Below, piece by piece: positions 25,088 to 34,167 of a DNA stretch of 64,000 nt. Numbering within the stretch: the first letter of the stretch is position 1; every line of letters begins with the position of its first letter. A model generated the notes under the pieces. That model saw nothing but the letters and a program-made list of their open reading frames with translations. It was not told the DNA's origin and made no database searches. The translations under genes and the position numbers were made by a program. The stretch comes from Pontibacter anaerobius (GTDB lineage Bacteria > Bacteroidota > Bacteroidia > Cytophagales > Hymenobacteraceae): NCBI RefSeq assembly GCF_026241195.1, contig NZ_JAPFQO010000002.1:434001-498000 (forward strand), given 5' to 3'.

Positions 25088-26221
25088 TTAGTAGAAAAAC
25101 CGGAAGCCAAAGCTCAGCACGTTTTCTTCCGGCCCACGATTATTCTTGAACAGGTTGTTCATGTTATACTTGGCAAACAGGTCTATGCCGCCGTAGCCAA
25201 CTATACCTTCCACACCGTACTGGAAATCGCTCAGGTTAAAGCTGTCGCGGGTCTTGTCTTTCTCTGTTTTGCCATCTTCCTCATACTTAAGTTTGGTATG
25301 GCTGCCCAGGCGGTATCCTACAAACGGACCAGCGCCTATCTTAAAACCGTCCTTTCCGTTTTCGCGCTCAAACTCCAGCGTAGCCATCAGCGGCAGGTTT
25401 ATAGAAGAGTGCGTTAACTTTGATTTTTCGTAGTTTCTTTCTGAATCCACGGTGAAAAAAGTCCTGTTATCGATGTCCTGCACCACTATGTCATCCTCAA
25501 ACATGTAGTTGTTAAAGGCAAACTCCAGCCCTGATACCAGGTGAAAAGGGCTTTTCTGGCCACCAATCTGCGACTTGAGGCGGAAGTTAAGGCTAACGTA
25601 GCGGGAGCCCCATGGCCTTAGATCTGCCGTTTGCTGCCCTTGCTCTGTGAAGGTGTTAAAGCCAAGATCCATGTCGAAACCAGTGCGCGTAGCTTTATAC
25701 GTTTTTATGTCATTGGCATGGCGGATGCTGTCACGCTCATGTTTAGACGGCACATCCACGTTCACTTTGGTGTTTTCGCCATCTTCCTCCACATCCACTT
25801 TAATCTTAAACTTCTTGTTGATGACTACCTCGTGCGTCTCCTTCCTCACTTCACCGGTCTGCGGGTCTTCTTCCTCCACTGTAATGGTCACCTGCTCGGC
25901 TTTGCCATTCTGCGCTTCAGACTTGTTAAAAGTCACGGTCATTTCCTTTGATTCCTGATTCGAGTTTTCCATCTGGTCTACGCGCTCCACGTATTTAGTC
26001 AATTCTCGCATCAGGGAGTCGAGGCTGTAGTTCTGGAAAGCCTGCAGCTGTTGAATGTTCTCAAGGTGCAGGATCATTTTGGCGCCGTTGGCCATTTTCA
26101 CCACAATGGTATCCTGGCTGGTAGAATGTAAGCGCTCATTCAGGGTGTTGCCGCCTTTGGCAGACACACCGGTAGCGGCGGCCATGCAAATGGCCATGAC
26201 GAGTAGTAGTATCCGTTTCAT
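25088..26221 (-). CDS. Outer-membrane beta-barrel protein (PorT-like fold)
   Basis: A 377-residue exported protein with signal peptide (about 1-21, V-S-A-K). Residues 25-170 are a charged, partly coiled region with many Glu/Lys/Val repeats (T-V-T-F-N-K-S-E, E-E-D-P-Q-T-G-E-V). Residues about 180-377 alternate like a small 8-strand barrel and end G-F-R-F-F-Y. It is the last gene of the sigma-factor operon (10-bp gap upstream), so it may be the envelope component sensed or controlled by that system. No specific function is recognised. Confidence 0.7.
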   Translation of the reverse strand: MKRILLLVMAICMAAATGVSAKGGNTLNERLHSTSQDTIVVKMANGAKMILHLENIQQLQAFQNYSLDSLMRELTKYVERVDQMENSNQESKEMTVTFNKSEAQNGKAEQVTITVEEEDPQTGEVRKETHEVVINKKFKIKVDVEEDGENTKVNVDVPSKHERDSIRHANDIKTYKATRTGFDMDLGFNTFTEQGQQTADLRPWGSRYVSLNFRLKSQIGGQKSPFHLVSGLEFAFNNYMFEDDIVVQDIDNRTFFTVDSERNYEKSKLTHSSINLPLMATLEFERENGKDGFKIGAGPFVGYRLGSHTKLKYEEDGKTEKDKTRDSFNLSDFQYGVEGIVGYGGIDLFAKYNMNNLFKNNRGPEENVLSFGFRFFY

Positions 26222-26231
26222 GTTGTTGAGT

Positions 26232-27149
26232 TTAGAGGTTGATCACTTTAGAGATTTTCTGCTTACCGATCTGTGTTTCAAGGGCCAACCGATCGGCACG
26301 GATGCCCAGTACTTCCAGCTCCACACCATCTCCAGATGCCAGGTTGCGTACCTGCTTAAAGATGTTCTTGGCCAGCTGCTTTTTGCTGTTGCCAGTGGGC
26401 TCATTGCTTGCCATAGCCACATCGGTTTGTGAGGCAACGGCGCGCTTGATGGTGATTTCCACTGGCTCGGCGTTCAGGTTAGCATTGGCGGCAACTGCTG
26501 CAGGCTTTGTTACCGGTGCCACCTCAACGGCGGGCGCGTCTGGTGCTGTGTTAGCTGCGATGGCCGTCTGCACATCTGGTTTTTTAGTAGCTTTACTTAC
26601 AGTAGCTATAGCCGCGGTTTCCTGCTGTAAGGCTTTAGGTTCTGCCTTGGCGATGAACTTCTGTTTTGTTGGCTGCTTTGTTAGGTTAGATGCAGCCTTT
26701 GGTTCGGCGGTTGCCTGGGTAGGAATATTTTTTTCTTCAGCGGGTAAAATATCTTCCGGTGTTTCGGTCTGCGCCATCATACTTTGATCAGTGGCAACAG
26801 GCGCTTGTTCTACCTCGGGCACAGTCTCTACGGCTGGTATTTCCTGCGGTAGTTTGCTGTCATACTTTGTGAGCGTATCGCTAACCTCCGGCGTGCCAGT
26901 GTTAATGTTGTAAAATACAACTCCCACAGCCAGCAGCAGCGACAGCGTAGCAGCCACCGAGGAGTAGATCCACATAAAGCGCTGCTTCCCGTCTTTCTTC
27001 TGCTCCGCCTCAGGCGTCAGCAGTACGAGCGGCTTCTCCTGGTCTTCCTCCATGCGTTCCTGCAGGCGGCTCCAGAGGTCAGCGGGAGGCGTGGGAGAGG
27101 AGTTGCCCAACCGCTCCTTAAATAACTTGTCTATGTCTTCTGGTTTCAT
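26232..27149 (-). CDS. Membrane-anchored regulator, probable anti-sigma partner
   Basis: A 305-residue protein with a cytoplasmic N-terminus (1-57: L-F-K-E-R-L, P-P-A-D-L-W-S-R-L-Q-E-R-M), one helix (about 58-80) and a long Ala/Thr/Pro/Glu-rich periplasmic tail. The N-terminal pattern is that of proteins always encoded next to ECF sigma factors in Bacteroidota. A zinc-finger HxxxCxxC motif is absent, so it is not a classical ZAS anti-sigma factor. It starts 17 bp after the sigma gene, supporting an inhibitory partner role, which remains inference. Confidence 0.7.
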   Translation of the reverse strand: MKPEDIDKLFKERLGNSSPTPPADLWSRLQERMEEDQEKPLVLLTPEAEQKKDGKQRFMWIYSSVAATLSLLLAVGVVFYNINTGTPEVSDTLTKYDSKLPQEIPAVETVPEVEQAPVATDQSMMAQTETPEDILPAEEKNIPTQATAEPKAASNLTKQPTKQKFIAKAEPKALQQETAAIATVSKATKKPDVQTAIAANTAPDAPAVEVAPVTKPAAVAANANLNAEPVEITIKRAVASQTDVAMASNEPTGNSKKQLAKNIFKQVRNLASGDGVELEVLGIRADRLALETQIGKQKISKVINL

Positions 27150-27166
27150 CTTTCTTCCTCCTATTT

Positions 27167-27700
27167 TTAACGGGCTATAGCCTCTTGTCCTTCCAGCCTG
27201 CGTTGCAGCATAGTGCGCGCCTTGCTCAACTGCGACTTTGAGGTACCCTCGGTTATCCCGAGCATTTCGGCTATTTCCTTGTGTGCGTATCCTTCAATGG
27301 CGTACAGGTTAAAAACCGCTCTGTAGCCAGCGGGCAAAGTTCTTAACAGCTCCAGCAGCTCTCCTTCGGCCAAATCGTGGTCGGCACCTGTTGATGCGGC
27401 TACCTGAATATAACTGTCTTCGATGGCCAGGTGCAGTGGCTCATGCTTGCGCAGGAAAGCCAGGGCTTCGTTTACCATAATCCGACGAACCCAGCCTTCA
27501 AAACTGCCTTTTCCCTCGAAACGGTCCACGTTCTGGTAAATCTTCATAAAGCCGTTCAGCAATGCCTCTTCCGCGTCCATTTGGTTTTTAAGGTAACGCA
27601 GGCATACACCATACATTTGCGAGGCAAACCGCTCGTACAGGAGCTTCTGCGCCTTCCCGTCTGCCTTCTGGCATCCCACTATCAGTTCTGCTTCTGTCAC
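27167..27700 (-). CDS. ECF RNA polymerase sigma factor
   Basis: A 177-residue sigma-70 family factor with only regions 2 and 4. Region 2 (about residues 20-90) has L-Y-E-R-F-A-S-Q-M-Y-G-V-C-L-R-Y, D-A-E-E-A-L and the F-E-G-W-V-R-R-I segment. Region 4 (about 115-170) has L-P-A-G-Y-R-A-V-F-N-L-Y, then the helix-turn-helix H-K-E-I-A-E-M-L-G-I-T-E-G-T-S-K-S-Q-L. It leads an operon with the membrane protein and the barrel protein, a typical envelope-stress module. Note L-L-N-G-F where most relatives have D-x-F. Confidence 0.92.
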   Translation of the reverse strand: MTEAELIVGCQKADGKAQKLLYERFASQMYGVCLRYLKNQMDAEEALLNGFMKIYQNVDRFEGKGSFEGWVRRIMVNEALAFLRKHEPLHLAIEDSYIQVAASTGADHDLAEGELLELLRTLPAGYRAVFNLYAIEGYAHKEIAEMLGITEGTSKSQLSKARTMLQRRLEGQEAIAR

Positions 27701-28181
27701 GCGCTGTAAAGATTTAATCTATAGTCTGTCTTCCGTTATCAAGTGGAGCACCTGTTGCTCTTTACCCCTTAGATGCAGGGTACCCGTGGTGTGGTTGCCT
27801 GAGGAAGTATAAATTTTCATCTTTTTTTCTCAACGCCCAACACGTTGGCTATAAATATCTAAATATCAGCTATAAAATTTAGGTAAATACCACTCAGAAT
27901 ATATAGTCGTTTAAAAAATCAGGTAAAAACATAGGTTTGATTTTCCGGAAGTAGGACCAGGCTGCGGGGCGGGATTACCGTTGCAGGGCAGAAAAAGCTG
28001 CTTTATACTTGTGGAGAAGGATATAAAGTATGAGAAGGGATAAAAAAACAGAAGCGGCTTCCCAAAGAATGAGAAGCCGCTTCGTGTTTTTGAAAATCAA
28101 ATTTTCAACTTTTAGCCATACATAATAACGGTGGCATCAAAGTTAGGTTACAATCTGCGGAAAAAAATCAAGTTTTTTATT
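27701..28181. other. Intergenic region between the sigma operon and the esterase gene
   Basis: This 481-bp spacer holds the leader of the minus-strand sigma operon on its left, an AT-rich centre (27830-27930) and a terminator on its right. I find no open frame with a plausible start, no tRNA-like fold and no clear -33/-7 promoter pair. A small palindrome lies at 28092-28106. Confidence 0.5.
28041..28083 (-). terminator. Terminator of the TesA-like esterase gene
   Basis: Ten-bp perfect arms (28051-28060, 28074-28083). Read on the minus strand the hairpin is followed by a T-rich run (from 28049 down to 28041), which suits the esterase gene ending at 28182. T residues also follow on the plus strand, so it may work both ways. 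Confidence 0.8.
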
Positions 28182-28907
28182 TCAGAGTGTTTCCTCCTGT
28201 TTTAGAAGGGGCTGCAGAACATCCCACACGTTATTTGCCAGTATCTTCTGGCCTTCTTCGGTCGGGTGTATGCCATCCACCTGGTTCAGTTCCGGCTCTC
28301 CGCCAACACCCTCCAGCAGGAATGGCACCAGGGAAACGTTTTCTTCTTCTGCCACCCGGGTAAATACTTTACTGAAATCCTGGCTATACTTTTGCCCCAT
28401 ACTTGGCGGCACCTGCATACCGGTCAGCACCACCTGTACATCAGGGTTGTGCGCGCGTACTTTCTGGATAATTGTTTTCAGGTTGGCATAGGTCTCTTCG
28501 GTGGCAATACCGCGCAAACCATCATTAGCCCCCAGTTCCAGCACAAATATATCAACCGGTTGTTTCTTCAGCAGCCAATCTACCCGGCTTTTGCCCCCGG
28601 CCGTCGTCTCTCCGCTCAAACCAGCGTTAATTACCTTGTAAGGCATGTCCAGCGAATCGATGCGCTGCTGGATGAGCGCCGGGAAAGCTTGGCTTGGGTC
28701 GTCCAGCCCGTATCCGGCCGTAAGGCTGTTGCCAAAGAAAAGGATGGTCTTGGTATCGGTTTCAGTGGCAGCGTCTGATTGGGCACTGGTGGCAGCGCGG
28801 GCACCCTTTTCTTTGTCAAGATTATCGGTTGTGGTGGCGTCGCCGCAGCCGTAAAAGGTGGTAATGGCTGCTAACCCGAAGGCTAAAAACTGATTCTTTA
28901 TCGTCAT
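28182..28907 (-). CDS. TesA-like SGNH/GDSL esterase, lipoprotein
   Basis: Acyl-CoA thioesterase/lysophospholipase/arylesterase-type hydrolase of 241 residues. The signal ends at a lipobox Cys (F-Y-G-C21), followed by a Ser/Thr/Asp/Ala linker to about residue 52. The SGNH blocks are F-F-G-N-S-L-T-A-G-Y-G (catalytic Ser; G-N-S-L in place of G-D-S-L), N-A-G-L-S-G-E-T-T, E-L-G-A-N-D-G-L-R-G and D-G-I-H-P-T. It is divergent from a YbbA/YbbP-like transporter, the same neighbourhood as tesA in Escherichia coli. Confidence 0.92.
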   Translation of the reverse strand: MTIKNQFLAFGLAAITTFYGCGDATTTDNLDKEKGARAATSAQSDAATETDTKTILFFGNSLTAGYGLDDPSQAFPALIQQRIDSLDMPYKVINAGLSGETTAGGKSRVDWLLKKQPVDIFVLELGANDGLRGIATEETYANLKTIIQKVRAHNPDVQVVLTGMQVPPSMGQKYSQDFSKVFTRVAEEENVSLVPFLLEGVGGEPELNQVDGIHPTEEGQKILANNVWDVLQPLLKQEETL

Positions 28908-29058
28908 CGTTTATTTTTTCCTAAATTTATACTTGCCTATAGCTAAACCTATAACGTGCTCAAACAGTTATTTTGTTCGGAGGATGCCGGCACTGCGCTA
29001 TACTTATACTTTCTGCCAGCTTACTTTCATACATCAACTTAAAACCATACTTACCAAA

Positions 29059-29757
29059 GTGTCAACCATACTTGCTATACAAGACCTTAAGAAAACCTAT
29101 GACAGCGGCGACAGACACCTGACAGTGCTGCAAGGTATAAATTTTTCGCTACAGGCCGGGGATGTCTGTTCTATTGTAGGGCCCTCGGGAAGTGGCAAAA
29201 CAACGCTGCTTGGCCTGTGTGCCGGTCTCGACAGGGCTTCGTCCGGCTCTGTTGTGCTGAATGGCGTTAAACTGGATGATCTGTCGGAGGATGAGCGGGC
29301 GCAGGTACGGAATCAGTATGTGGGCTTTATTTTCCAGAATTTCCAGCTGATACCCACGCTAACTGCTTTGGAGAATGTCATGGTGCCCCTGGAGCTGCGC
29401 GGTGAGCGCAATGTGCAGCAGCAGGCCATGGAGCTACTTGCCCGGGTGGGCCTGGCCGAACGTTTTGATCATTATCCTACGCAACTTTCCGGCGGGGAGC
29501 AGCAACGCGTTTCCCTGGCAAGGGCTTTCTCCAACAAGCCAGCCATACTTTTTGCGGACGAGCCTACCGGCAATTTGGACGAAGAGACAGGGGAGCGGGT
29601 AGAGCAGCTGCTTTTTGATCTGAACCGGGAAGCAGGCACCACGTTGGTGCTGGTAACCCACGACCTGGAGCTGGCAGCCAAAACAGACCGCATCATCCGT
29701 ATAAAAGGCGGCACGGTGGTGTCTGACGAAGTTACGTCTGTGGTAAATAATGGGTAA
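29059..29757 (+). CDS. ABC transporter ATP-binding protein, YbbA/LolD type
   Basis: ATPase subunit of about 232 residues: Walker A G-P-S-G-S-G-K-T-T, Q-loop F-Q-N-F-Q-L-I-P, signature L-S-G-G-E-Q-Q-R, Walker B I-L-F-A-D-E-P-T-G-N-L-D and H-loop V-T-H-D. The frame is open further upstream (to a TTG at 28933), but the family starts just before I-L-A-I-Q-D-L-K-K-T-Y, so the GTG at 29059 is preferred. The permease follows after 54 bp. Start position is the least certain point. Confidence 0.9.
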   Translation: MSTILAIQDLKKTYDSGDRHLTVLQGINFSLQAGDVCSIVGPSGSGKTTLLGLCAGLDRASSGSVVLNGVKLDDLSEDERAQVRNQYVGFIFQNFQLIPTLTALENVMVPLELRGERNVQQQAMELLARVGLAERFDHYPTQLSGGEQQRVSLARAFSNKPAILFADEPTGNLDEETGERVEQLLFDLNREAGTTLVLVTHDLELAAKTDRIIRIKGGTVVSDEVTSVVNNG

Positions 29758-29811
29758 GACCTTAAAGTATAAACCACTACTTTACCTTTAATACAACAAA
29801 ACCAAGCATCT

Positions 29812-32394
29812 GTGTCCGATACCTTCAAACAATCATTCGGGAAAAGGCCACTGCGCTTGCGCTGGCTGCTGAAAATGGCCTGGCGCGATAGCCGCCGCAA
29901 CAGGGGCAGGCTGGCCCTGTTCATTTCATCCATCGTACTGGGCATCGCCGCTTTGGTGGCCATCAACTCCTTTTCTGATAACCTCCGCACGGATATCGAC
30001 AAGCAGGCGAAATCATTGATTGGCGCTGACCTGGTAATTGCGGCAAACAAGGAGATAGAGGAAGACCAGCAGCAGCTGCTCGACTCCATCGCCATTGGCG
30101 GCGACCGCTCGGATGAGGTGCGCTTTGTGTCGATGGTGCAGTTCAAGGCTTCGGGCGGGACAAGGCTGGTGCAGGTGCGCGCGCTGGAGCGGGGTGGCTT
30201 TCCGTATTATGGAAGTATAGAAACCGAGCCCCAAAGTGCCAGCAGCACGTTTCGCCAGGAAGGCCGCCAGGCACTGGTAGACCACACACTGCTGCTGCAG
30301 TACAATTCCAAGCCCGGCGACTCTATTCAGATCGGAAACCAGACATTCGAGATTGCAGGGGCTTTGCATAAAATTCCCGGCCAGTCCGCCATGACGGCAA
30401 CCATTGCGCCCGCCGTATATATTCCGCGTCGCTACCTGAACGAGACGGGACTGCTGCAAAAGGGCAGCCGCATCAGTTATTACCATTACTATAAACTGGC
30501 CGAAAACACAGACCCTGACAAGCTGGTGAAGAAGCTGGAGAAGCGGCTGGATGAGGCAGGCTTCGGCTACGACACCATCGAGAGCCGAAAGGAGAGCACC
30601 GGCAAATCTTACGAGGATCTGGCCCGGTTCCTTGCGCTGGTGGGCTTTGTGGCGCTGCTATTGGGCTGTGTGGGCGTGGCCAGCGCTGTGCACGTGTACA
30701 TCCGGGAAAAACTGGCAACTATTGGGGTGCTCCGCTGCCTGGGCGTAAGCGGTAAACAGGCTTTTCTGATCTACCTGTTCCAGGTTATGGCCATGGGCTT
30801 GATTGGCTCTATAGTAGGCGCTATACTTGGTAGCCTGATACAGTTATACTTGCCAGAGCTTTTCAAATCATTCCTTCCGGTGGATGTGACCGTGGCCGTA
30901 TCGTGGTCAGCCATACTGCAGGGTATTGCCATCGGCATTGTGGTAGCAGTTCTTTTTGCCTTGCTGCCCTTGCTGTCTATCCGTAACATCTCCCCGCTTA
31001 TAACCCTGCGTGCAGGCATAGAGCATGTATCCAAGCAGCCCGACAAACTGCGCTGGGGAGTATACTTCCTGATCCTCGCGTTCATATTTATATTCTCCTA
31101 CTTTCAGCTGGGTACCTGGCTGCAGGCACTGTCGTTTACGGGTGGTGTATTGATCGCTTTTGTGGTGCTGGCGCTTATTGCCAGGCTGATGATGTGGCTG
31201 GTTAAGCGGTTTTTTCCGGTGCACTGGGGCTATGTCTGGCGCCAAAGCCTGGCTAACCTATATCGACCCAATAACCAAACCTTGCTGCTCACTGTTTCCA
31301 TTGGCCTTGGTACTGCTCTTATTGCGACGCTGTTTCTTATGCAGCGCATCCTTCTGAGCGAAGTGGCCTTTGCAGCCAGCGAAAACCAGCCAAACATGGT
31401 CCTATTTGATATCCAAAGTGCGCAGAAAGACGAAGTGGCTAACCTTGCCAGGGAGAAAGGCCTGCCCATACTTCAAATGGTGCCAGTGGTAACGATGCGC
31501 CTGGATGAAATAAACGGCCTGACAGGCGCTGATGTACGCGCTGATACAACTTTAGGCATTTCCGAAAGAGCCTTTACCCGTGAGTTCCGGGTAACGTACC
31601 GTGATACCTTAATCAGTTCAGAGAAAACAGTGGAAGGTACCTGGCAAGGTGAAGTAAATGACATGACTGCAGCGATACCTATCTCTGTGGAAGAACGTTA
31701 TGCCGAACGACTTAAAGCCGGACTTGGAGACACGCTTATTTTTAATGTACAGGGAGCGCTGATTCCTACCGTTGTCACCCATCTCCGCGAAATAGAATGG
31801 AACCGGGTTCAGACGAATTTCCTTATCCTGTTCCCCAAAGGGATACTGGAGGAGGCGCCGCAGTTCCATGTGCTCATGACACGCACGGAAACCGATGAGC
31901 AGGCGGCCAGGTTCCAGCAGACATTAGTTGGTAAGTTTCCGAATGTTTCTGCCATAGACTTGGGCCTGATCCTGGAGACGCTGGACGATATACTTGGCAA
32001 AATATACTTTGTGATCCGTTTTATGGCGCTCTTCAGCATCTGCACAGGCTTGCTGGTACTGATAGGTTCCATCAACAACAGTAAGTACCAGCGGGTGCAG
32101 GAAAGTGTGTTGCTACGGACTTTGGGGGCCAGCCGAAAACAAATTTTAGGTATAAATGCATTTGAGTACCTGTTGCTGGGCGCACTGGCCGCCGGCACCG
32201 GCATTATACTTTCAGTGGCAGCTAGTTGGGCGTTGGCCGTATTTAGCTTTGAAGTGGCGTTTGTACCGGACCTGACGCCGCTGCTGCCGGTCTTTGCCGG
32301 AATCACTGCCCTCACCGTGTTTGTAGGTATGCTCAACAGCCGAGGTATTTTAAACCGGCCACCGCTGGAGGTGCTGAGGCGTGAGGCATCATAA
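29812..32394 (+). CDS. ABC transporter permease with two FtsX domains, YbbP type
   Basis: An 860-residue inner-membrane protein. One helix near residue 35 precedes a MacB-like periplasmic region (about 60-240). A first FtsX triple helix (about 260-400), a middle pair, a second periplasmic region and a final FtsX domain (about 735-850) follow. It begins with GTG at 29812. Together with the ATPase and TesA-like esterase it reproduces the tesA-ybbA-ybbP locus. The exported substrate is unknown; lipid or lipoprotein handling is an inference from relatives. Confidence 0.9.
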   Translation: MSDTFKQSFGKRPLRLRWLLKMAWRDSRRNRGRLALFISSIVLGIAALVAINSFSDNLRTDIDKQAKSLIGADLVIAANKEIEEDQQQLLDSIAIGGDRSDEVRFVSMVQFKASGGTRLVQVRALERGGFPYYGSIETEPQSASSTFRQEGRQALVDHTLLLQYNSKPGDSIQIGNQTFEIAGALHKIPGQSAMTATIAPAVYIPRRYLNETGLLQKGSRISYYHYYKLAENTDPDKLVKKLEKRLDEAGFGYDTIESRKESTGKSYEDLARFLALVGFVALLLGCVGVASAVHVYIREKLATIGVLRCLGVSGKQAFLIYLFQVMAMGLIGSIVGAILGSLIQLYLPELFKSFLPVDVTVAVSWSAILQGIAIGIVVAVLFALLPLLSIRNISPLITLRAGIEHVSKQPDKLRWGVYFLILAFIFIFSYFQLGTWLQALSFTGGVLIAFVVLALIARLMMWLVKRFFPVHWGYVWRQSLANLYRPNNQTLLLTVSIGLGTALIATLFLMQRILLSEVAFAASENQPNMVLFDIQSAQKDEVANLAREKGLPILQMVPVVTMRLDEINGLTGADVRADTTLGISERAFTREFRVTYRDTLISSEKTVEGTWQGEVNDMTAAIPISVEERYAERLKAGLGDTLIFNVQGALIPTVVTHLREIEWNRVQTNFLILFPKGILEEAPQFHVLMTRTETDEQAARFQQTLVGKFPNVSAIDLGLILETLDDILGKIYFVIRFMALFSICTGLLVLIGSINNSKYQRVQESVLLRTLGASRKQILGINAFEYLLLGALAAGTGIILSVAASWALAVFSFEVAFVPDLTPLLPVFAGITALTVFVGMLNSRGILNRPPLEVLRREAS

Positions 32395-32591
32395 AAGCCT
32401 TTTTCTGTGGAATTGCTGAGTTATTTATATTACTGTTAAGTCTGAAGATGAACTACTAGCGATAGGACTGCCAATAGCTCACTTAACCTTCTATGATTCT
32501 CTCATACGGACAAACCCGGCAACCCAAAAGCGCCTGTGTTGGTACAAAGGTATACTGCCCCTGAAATTAGGGCAGCCATACTTTTACAGCT

Positions 32592-33437
32592 ATGAAAACG
32601 ATGAAAGAGAAGAACAAAGAAAAAACGGTATTAATAACGGGAGCTTCCAATGGCTTCGGAATGGAGTTCGCAAAACTCTTTGCGCAGGATGGTTACAACC
32701 TTATTTTAGTGGCCCGCACGACGGAGCGCCTCCGTAAACTTGGGTATTACCTCCAGGACCACCATCAACTCCAGCATGTGTGTATCATTACAGCAGACCT
32801 TACCCGCCCGGAATCTCCACAGGAAGTATACCAGGAGGTGAAAGACAGCGGCCTGGAAGTAGACATCCTTATCAACAATGCGGGTGCCGGCGTGCATGGC
32901 CTCTTCTACGAAACTGACCTGCAGCGGGAAAAAGCTATTATCCAGTTAAACATCACAACTCCTGTTGAGCTTACGAAGCTTTTCCTACACGACATGAAAC
33001 GTCGTAACTCCGGTAAGATCCTAAACCTTGCCTCGCTTGTTTCGTTTATGCCCTCGCCTTTGATGGCTGTTTACGGCGCCACAAAAGCCTTCGTGCTTTC
33101 ATTCTCAGAAGCCTTGTCTAATGAACTGAAAGATACCGGCATTACCGTAACGGCGCTTTGCCCCGGCGCGAGCAACACCATGTTCTTCAGAAGAGCTGGG
33201 GCTGCCCATACGCGAGCGGCCCACGGCACCCTGTCGGAGCCGGCAGAGGTGGCAAAAGACGGGTATGACGCCCTTATGCACGGTGAAACCCGCATTATCT
33301 CCGGACTCAAAAATAAGTTGCAGGCCACTAGTTCCAACTTTATGCCGGATACGGCACTGGCAGCCAATATGCATTACCTGATGGAGGAGGAGCAGGAGGA
33401 GGATAGGTCCACGTCGCCTCCAGAAAGCATGCTATAA
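32592..33437 (+). CDS. Short-chain dehydrogenase/reductase
   Basis: NAD(P)-dependent oxidoreductase of 281 residues with the Rossmann motif T-G-A-S-N-G-F-G (about residues 16-23), N-N-A-G-A-G, a catalytic Ser (N-L-A-S-L-V-S) and Y-G-A-T-K. It belongs to the DltE/YqjQ-like classical SDRs; the substrate is unknown. A second ATG three codons on is an equally possible start. A small dyad (32555-32560 and 32570-32575) lies before the gene. A terminator follows. Confidence 0.9.
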   Translation: MKTMKEKNKEKTVLITGASNGFGMEFAKLFAQDGYNLILVARTTERLRKLGYYLQDHHQLQHVCIITADLTRPESPQEVYQEVKDSGLEVDILINNAGAGVHGLFYETDLQREKAIIQLNITTPVELTKLFLHDMKRRNSGKILNLASLVSFMPSPLMAVYGATKAFVLSFSEALSNELKDTGITVTALCPGASNTMFFRRAGAAHTRAAHGTLSEPAEVAKDGYDALMHGETRIISGLKNKLQATSSNFMPDTALAANMHYLMEEEQEEDRSTSPPESML

Positions 33438-33459
33438 TGCATCAGCAAGAATAAAACAG

Positions 33460-33498
33460 AAGGCCTCAACCATGAAAACACATAGTTGAGGCCTTTTA
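33460..33498 (+). terminator. Intrinsic terminator after the SDR gene
   Basis: Eleven-bp perfect arms (33460-33470, 33485-33495), 14-nt loop and TTTT. Confidence 0.85.
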
Positions 33499-33642
33499 AA
33501 TATGGATTAAAAGCAAAGCAGGAACCTTTTTGCAAGATCCCTGCTTTTCAAGAACATAGACAACAAATGCCATCTGTTCTTCTTATTCTTATATACGCTA
33601 CCGATTTCGGGAGGTTATACTTTTAGGTATAAAAGTATGGTT

Positions 33643-34005
33643 TTAGTAACTATCAGAAGCCAGCATTACCAGTGTGCAGTGGTGTAGCGTTTCAATTGCC
33701 GCGTCTTGGGCCATTTGCTCTAGTTCCCGGTTCTCTGTTCCCGGGTTAAAGATGATGCGCTTTGGCTTCAGGTTCAGGATATAGTCATACCATACAGGCT
33801 GGTGCCGAGGCCCCACGTATAATGTTACCGTGTCCACATCCTCAATCTGCTCCGACTTATCCGTCACAATCTTAAGGCCACCTACTTCCGCATTTTTTAT
33901 ACCGACAGGCACCACCTCATGGCCATGTTGCTGCAACCTGTGCACTGCCCTGTACGCATAGCGCGTCGGGTTATCAGAAGCGCCTAAAACAACAGTCTTT
34001 TTCAT
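33643..34005 (-). CDS. CoA-binding (Rossmann-type) protein
   Basis: A 120-residue single-domain protein of the CoA_binding_2 family: K-K-T-V-V-L-G-A-S-D-N-P-x-R-Y, then V-V-P-V-G-I-K and I-I-F-N-P-G-T-E-N. The frame continues 28 codons upstream, but the family starts at M-K-K-T-V-V, so the ATG at 34005 is used. Such proteins are widespread and of unknown cellular role. An inverted pair of AAGTAT words (33617-33638) forms a hairpin right after its stop. Confidence 0.88.
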   Translation of the reverse strand: MKKTVVLGASDNPTRYAYRAVHRLQQHGHEVVPVGIKNAEVGGLKIVTDKSEQIEDVDTVTLYVGPRHQPVWYDYILNLKPKRIIFNPGTENRELEQMAQDAAIETLHHCTLVMLASDSY

Positions 34006-34096
34006 ATTTTTGGTTAATTCAAGTTCTAAAAAGTATACGTATTGTACTTTGGGGCCGCTTAAAAAGTTAATGAACAGCCATGTCAGCACAAATAAT

Positions 34097-34128
34097 AAAC
34101 CCCATAAAGCATTAACTTCATGGGGTTT
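34097..34128 (-). terminator. Terminator of the FAD-dependent oxidoreductase gene
   Basis: Nine-bp perfect arms (34097-34105, 34120-34128), 14-nt loop, about 40 bp after the stop at 34168 on the minus strand. The downstream tail is T-rich but interrupted, so efficiency is uncertain. Confidence 0.7.
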
Positions 34129-34167
34129 ACCTGTGGCTGATGTATACTATACTTCAGGAGATTAGCA

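Noticed and set aside
32555..32575. Short dyad before the SDR gene as an operator
   Set aside because: Six-bp arms only, no second copy in the window and no promoter boxes placed around it.
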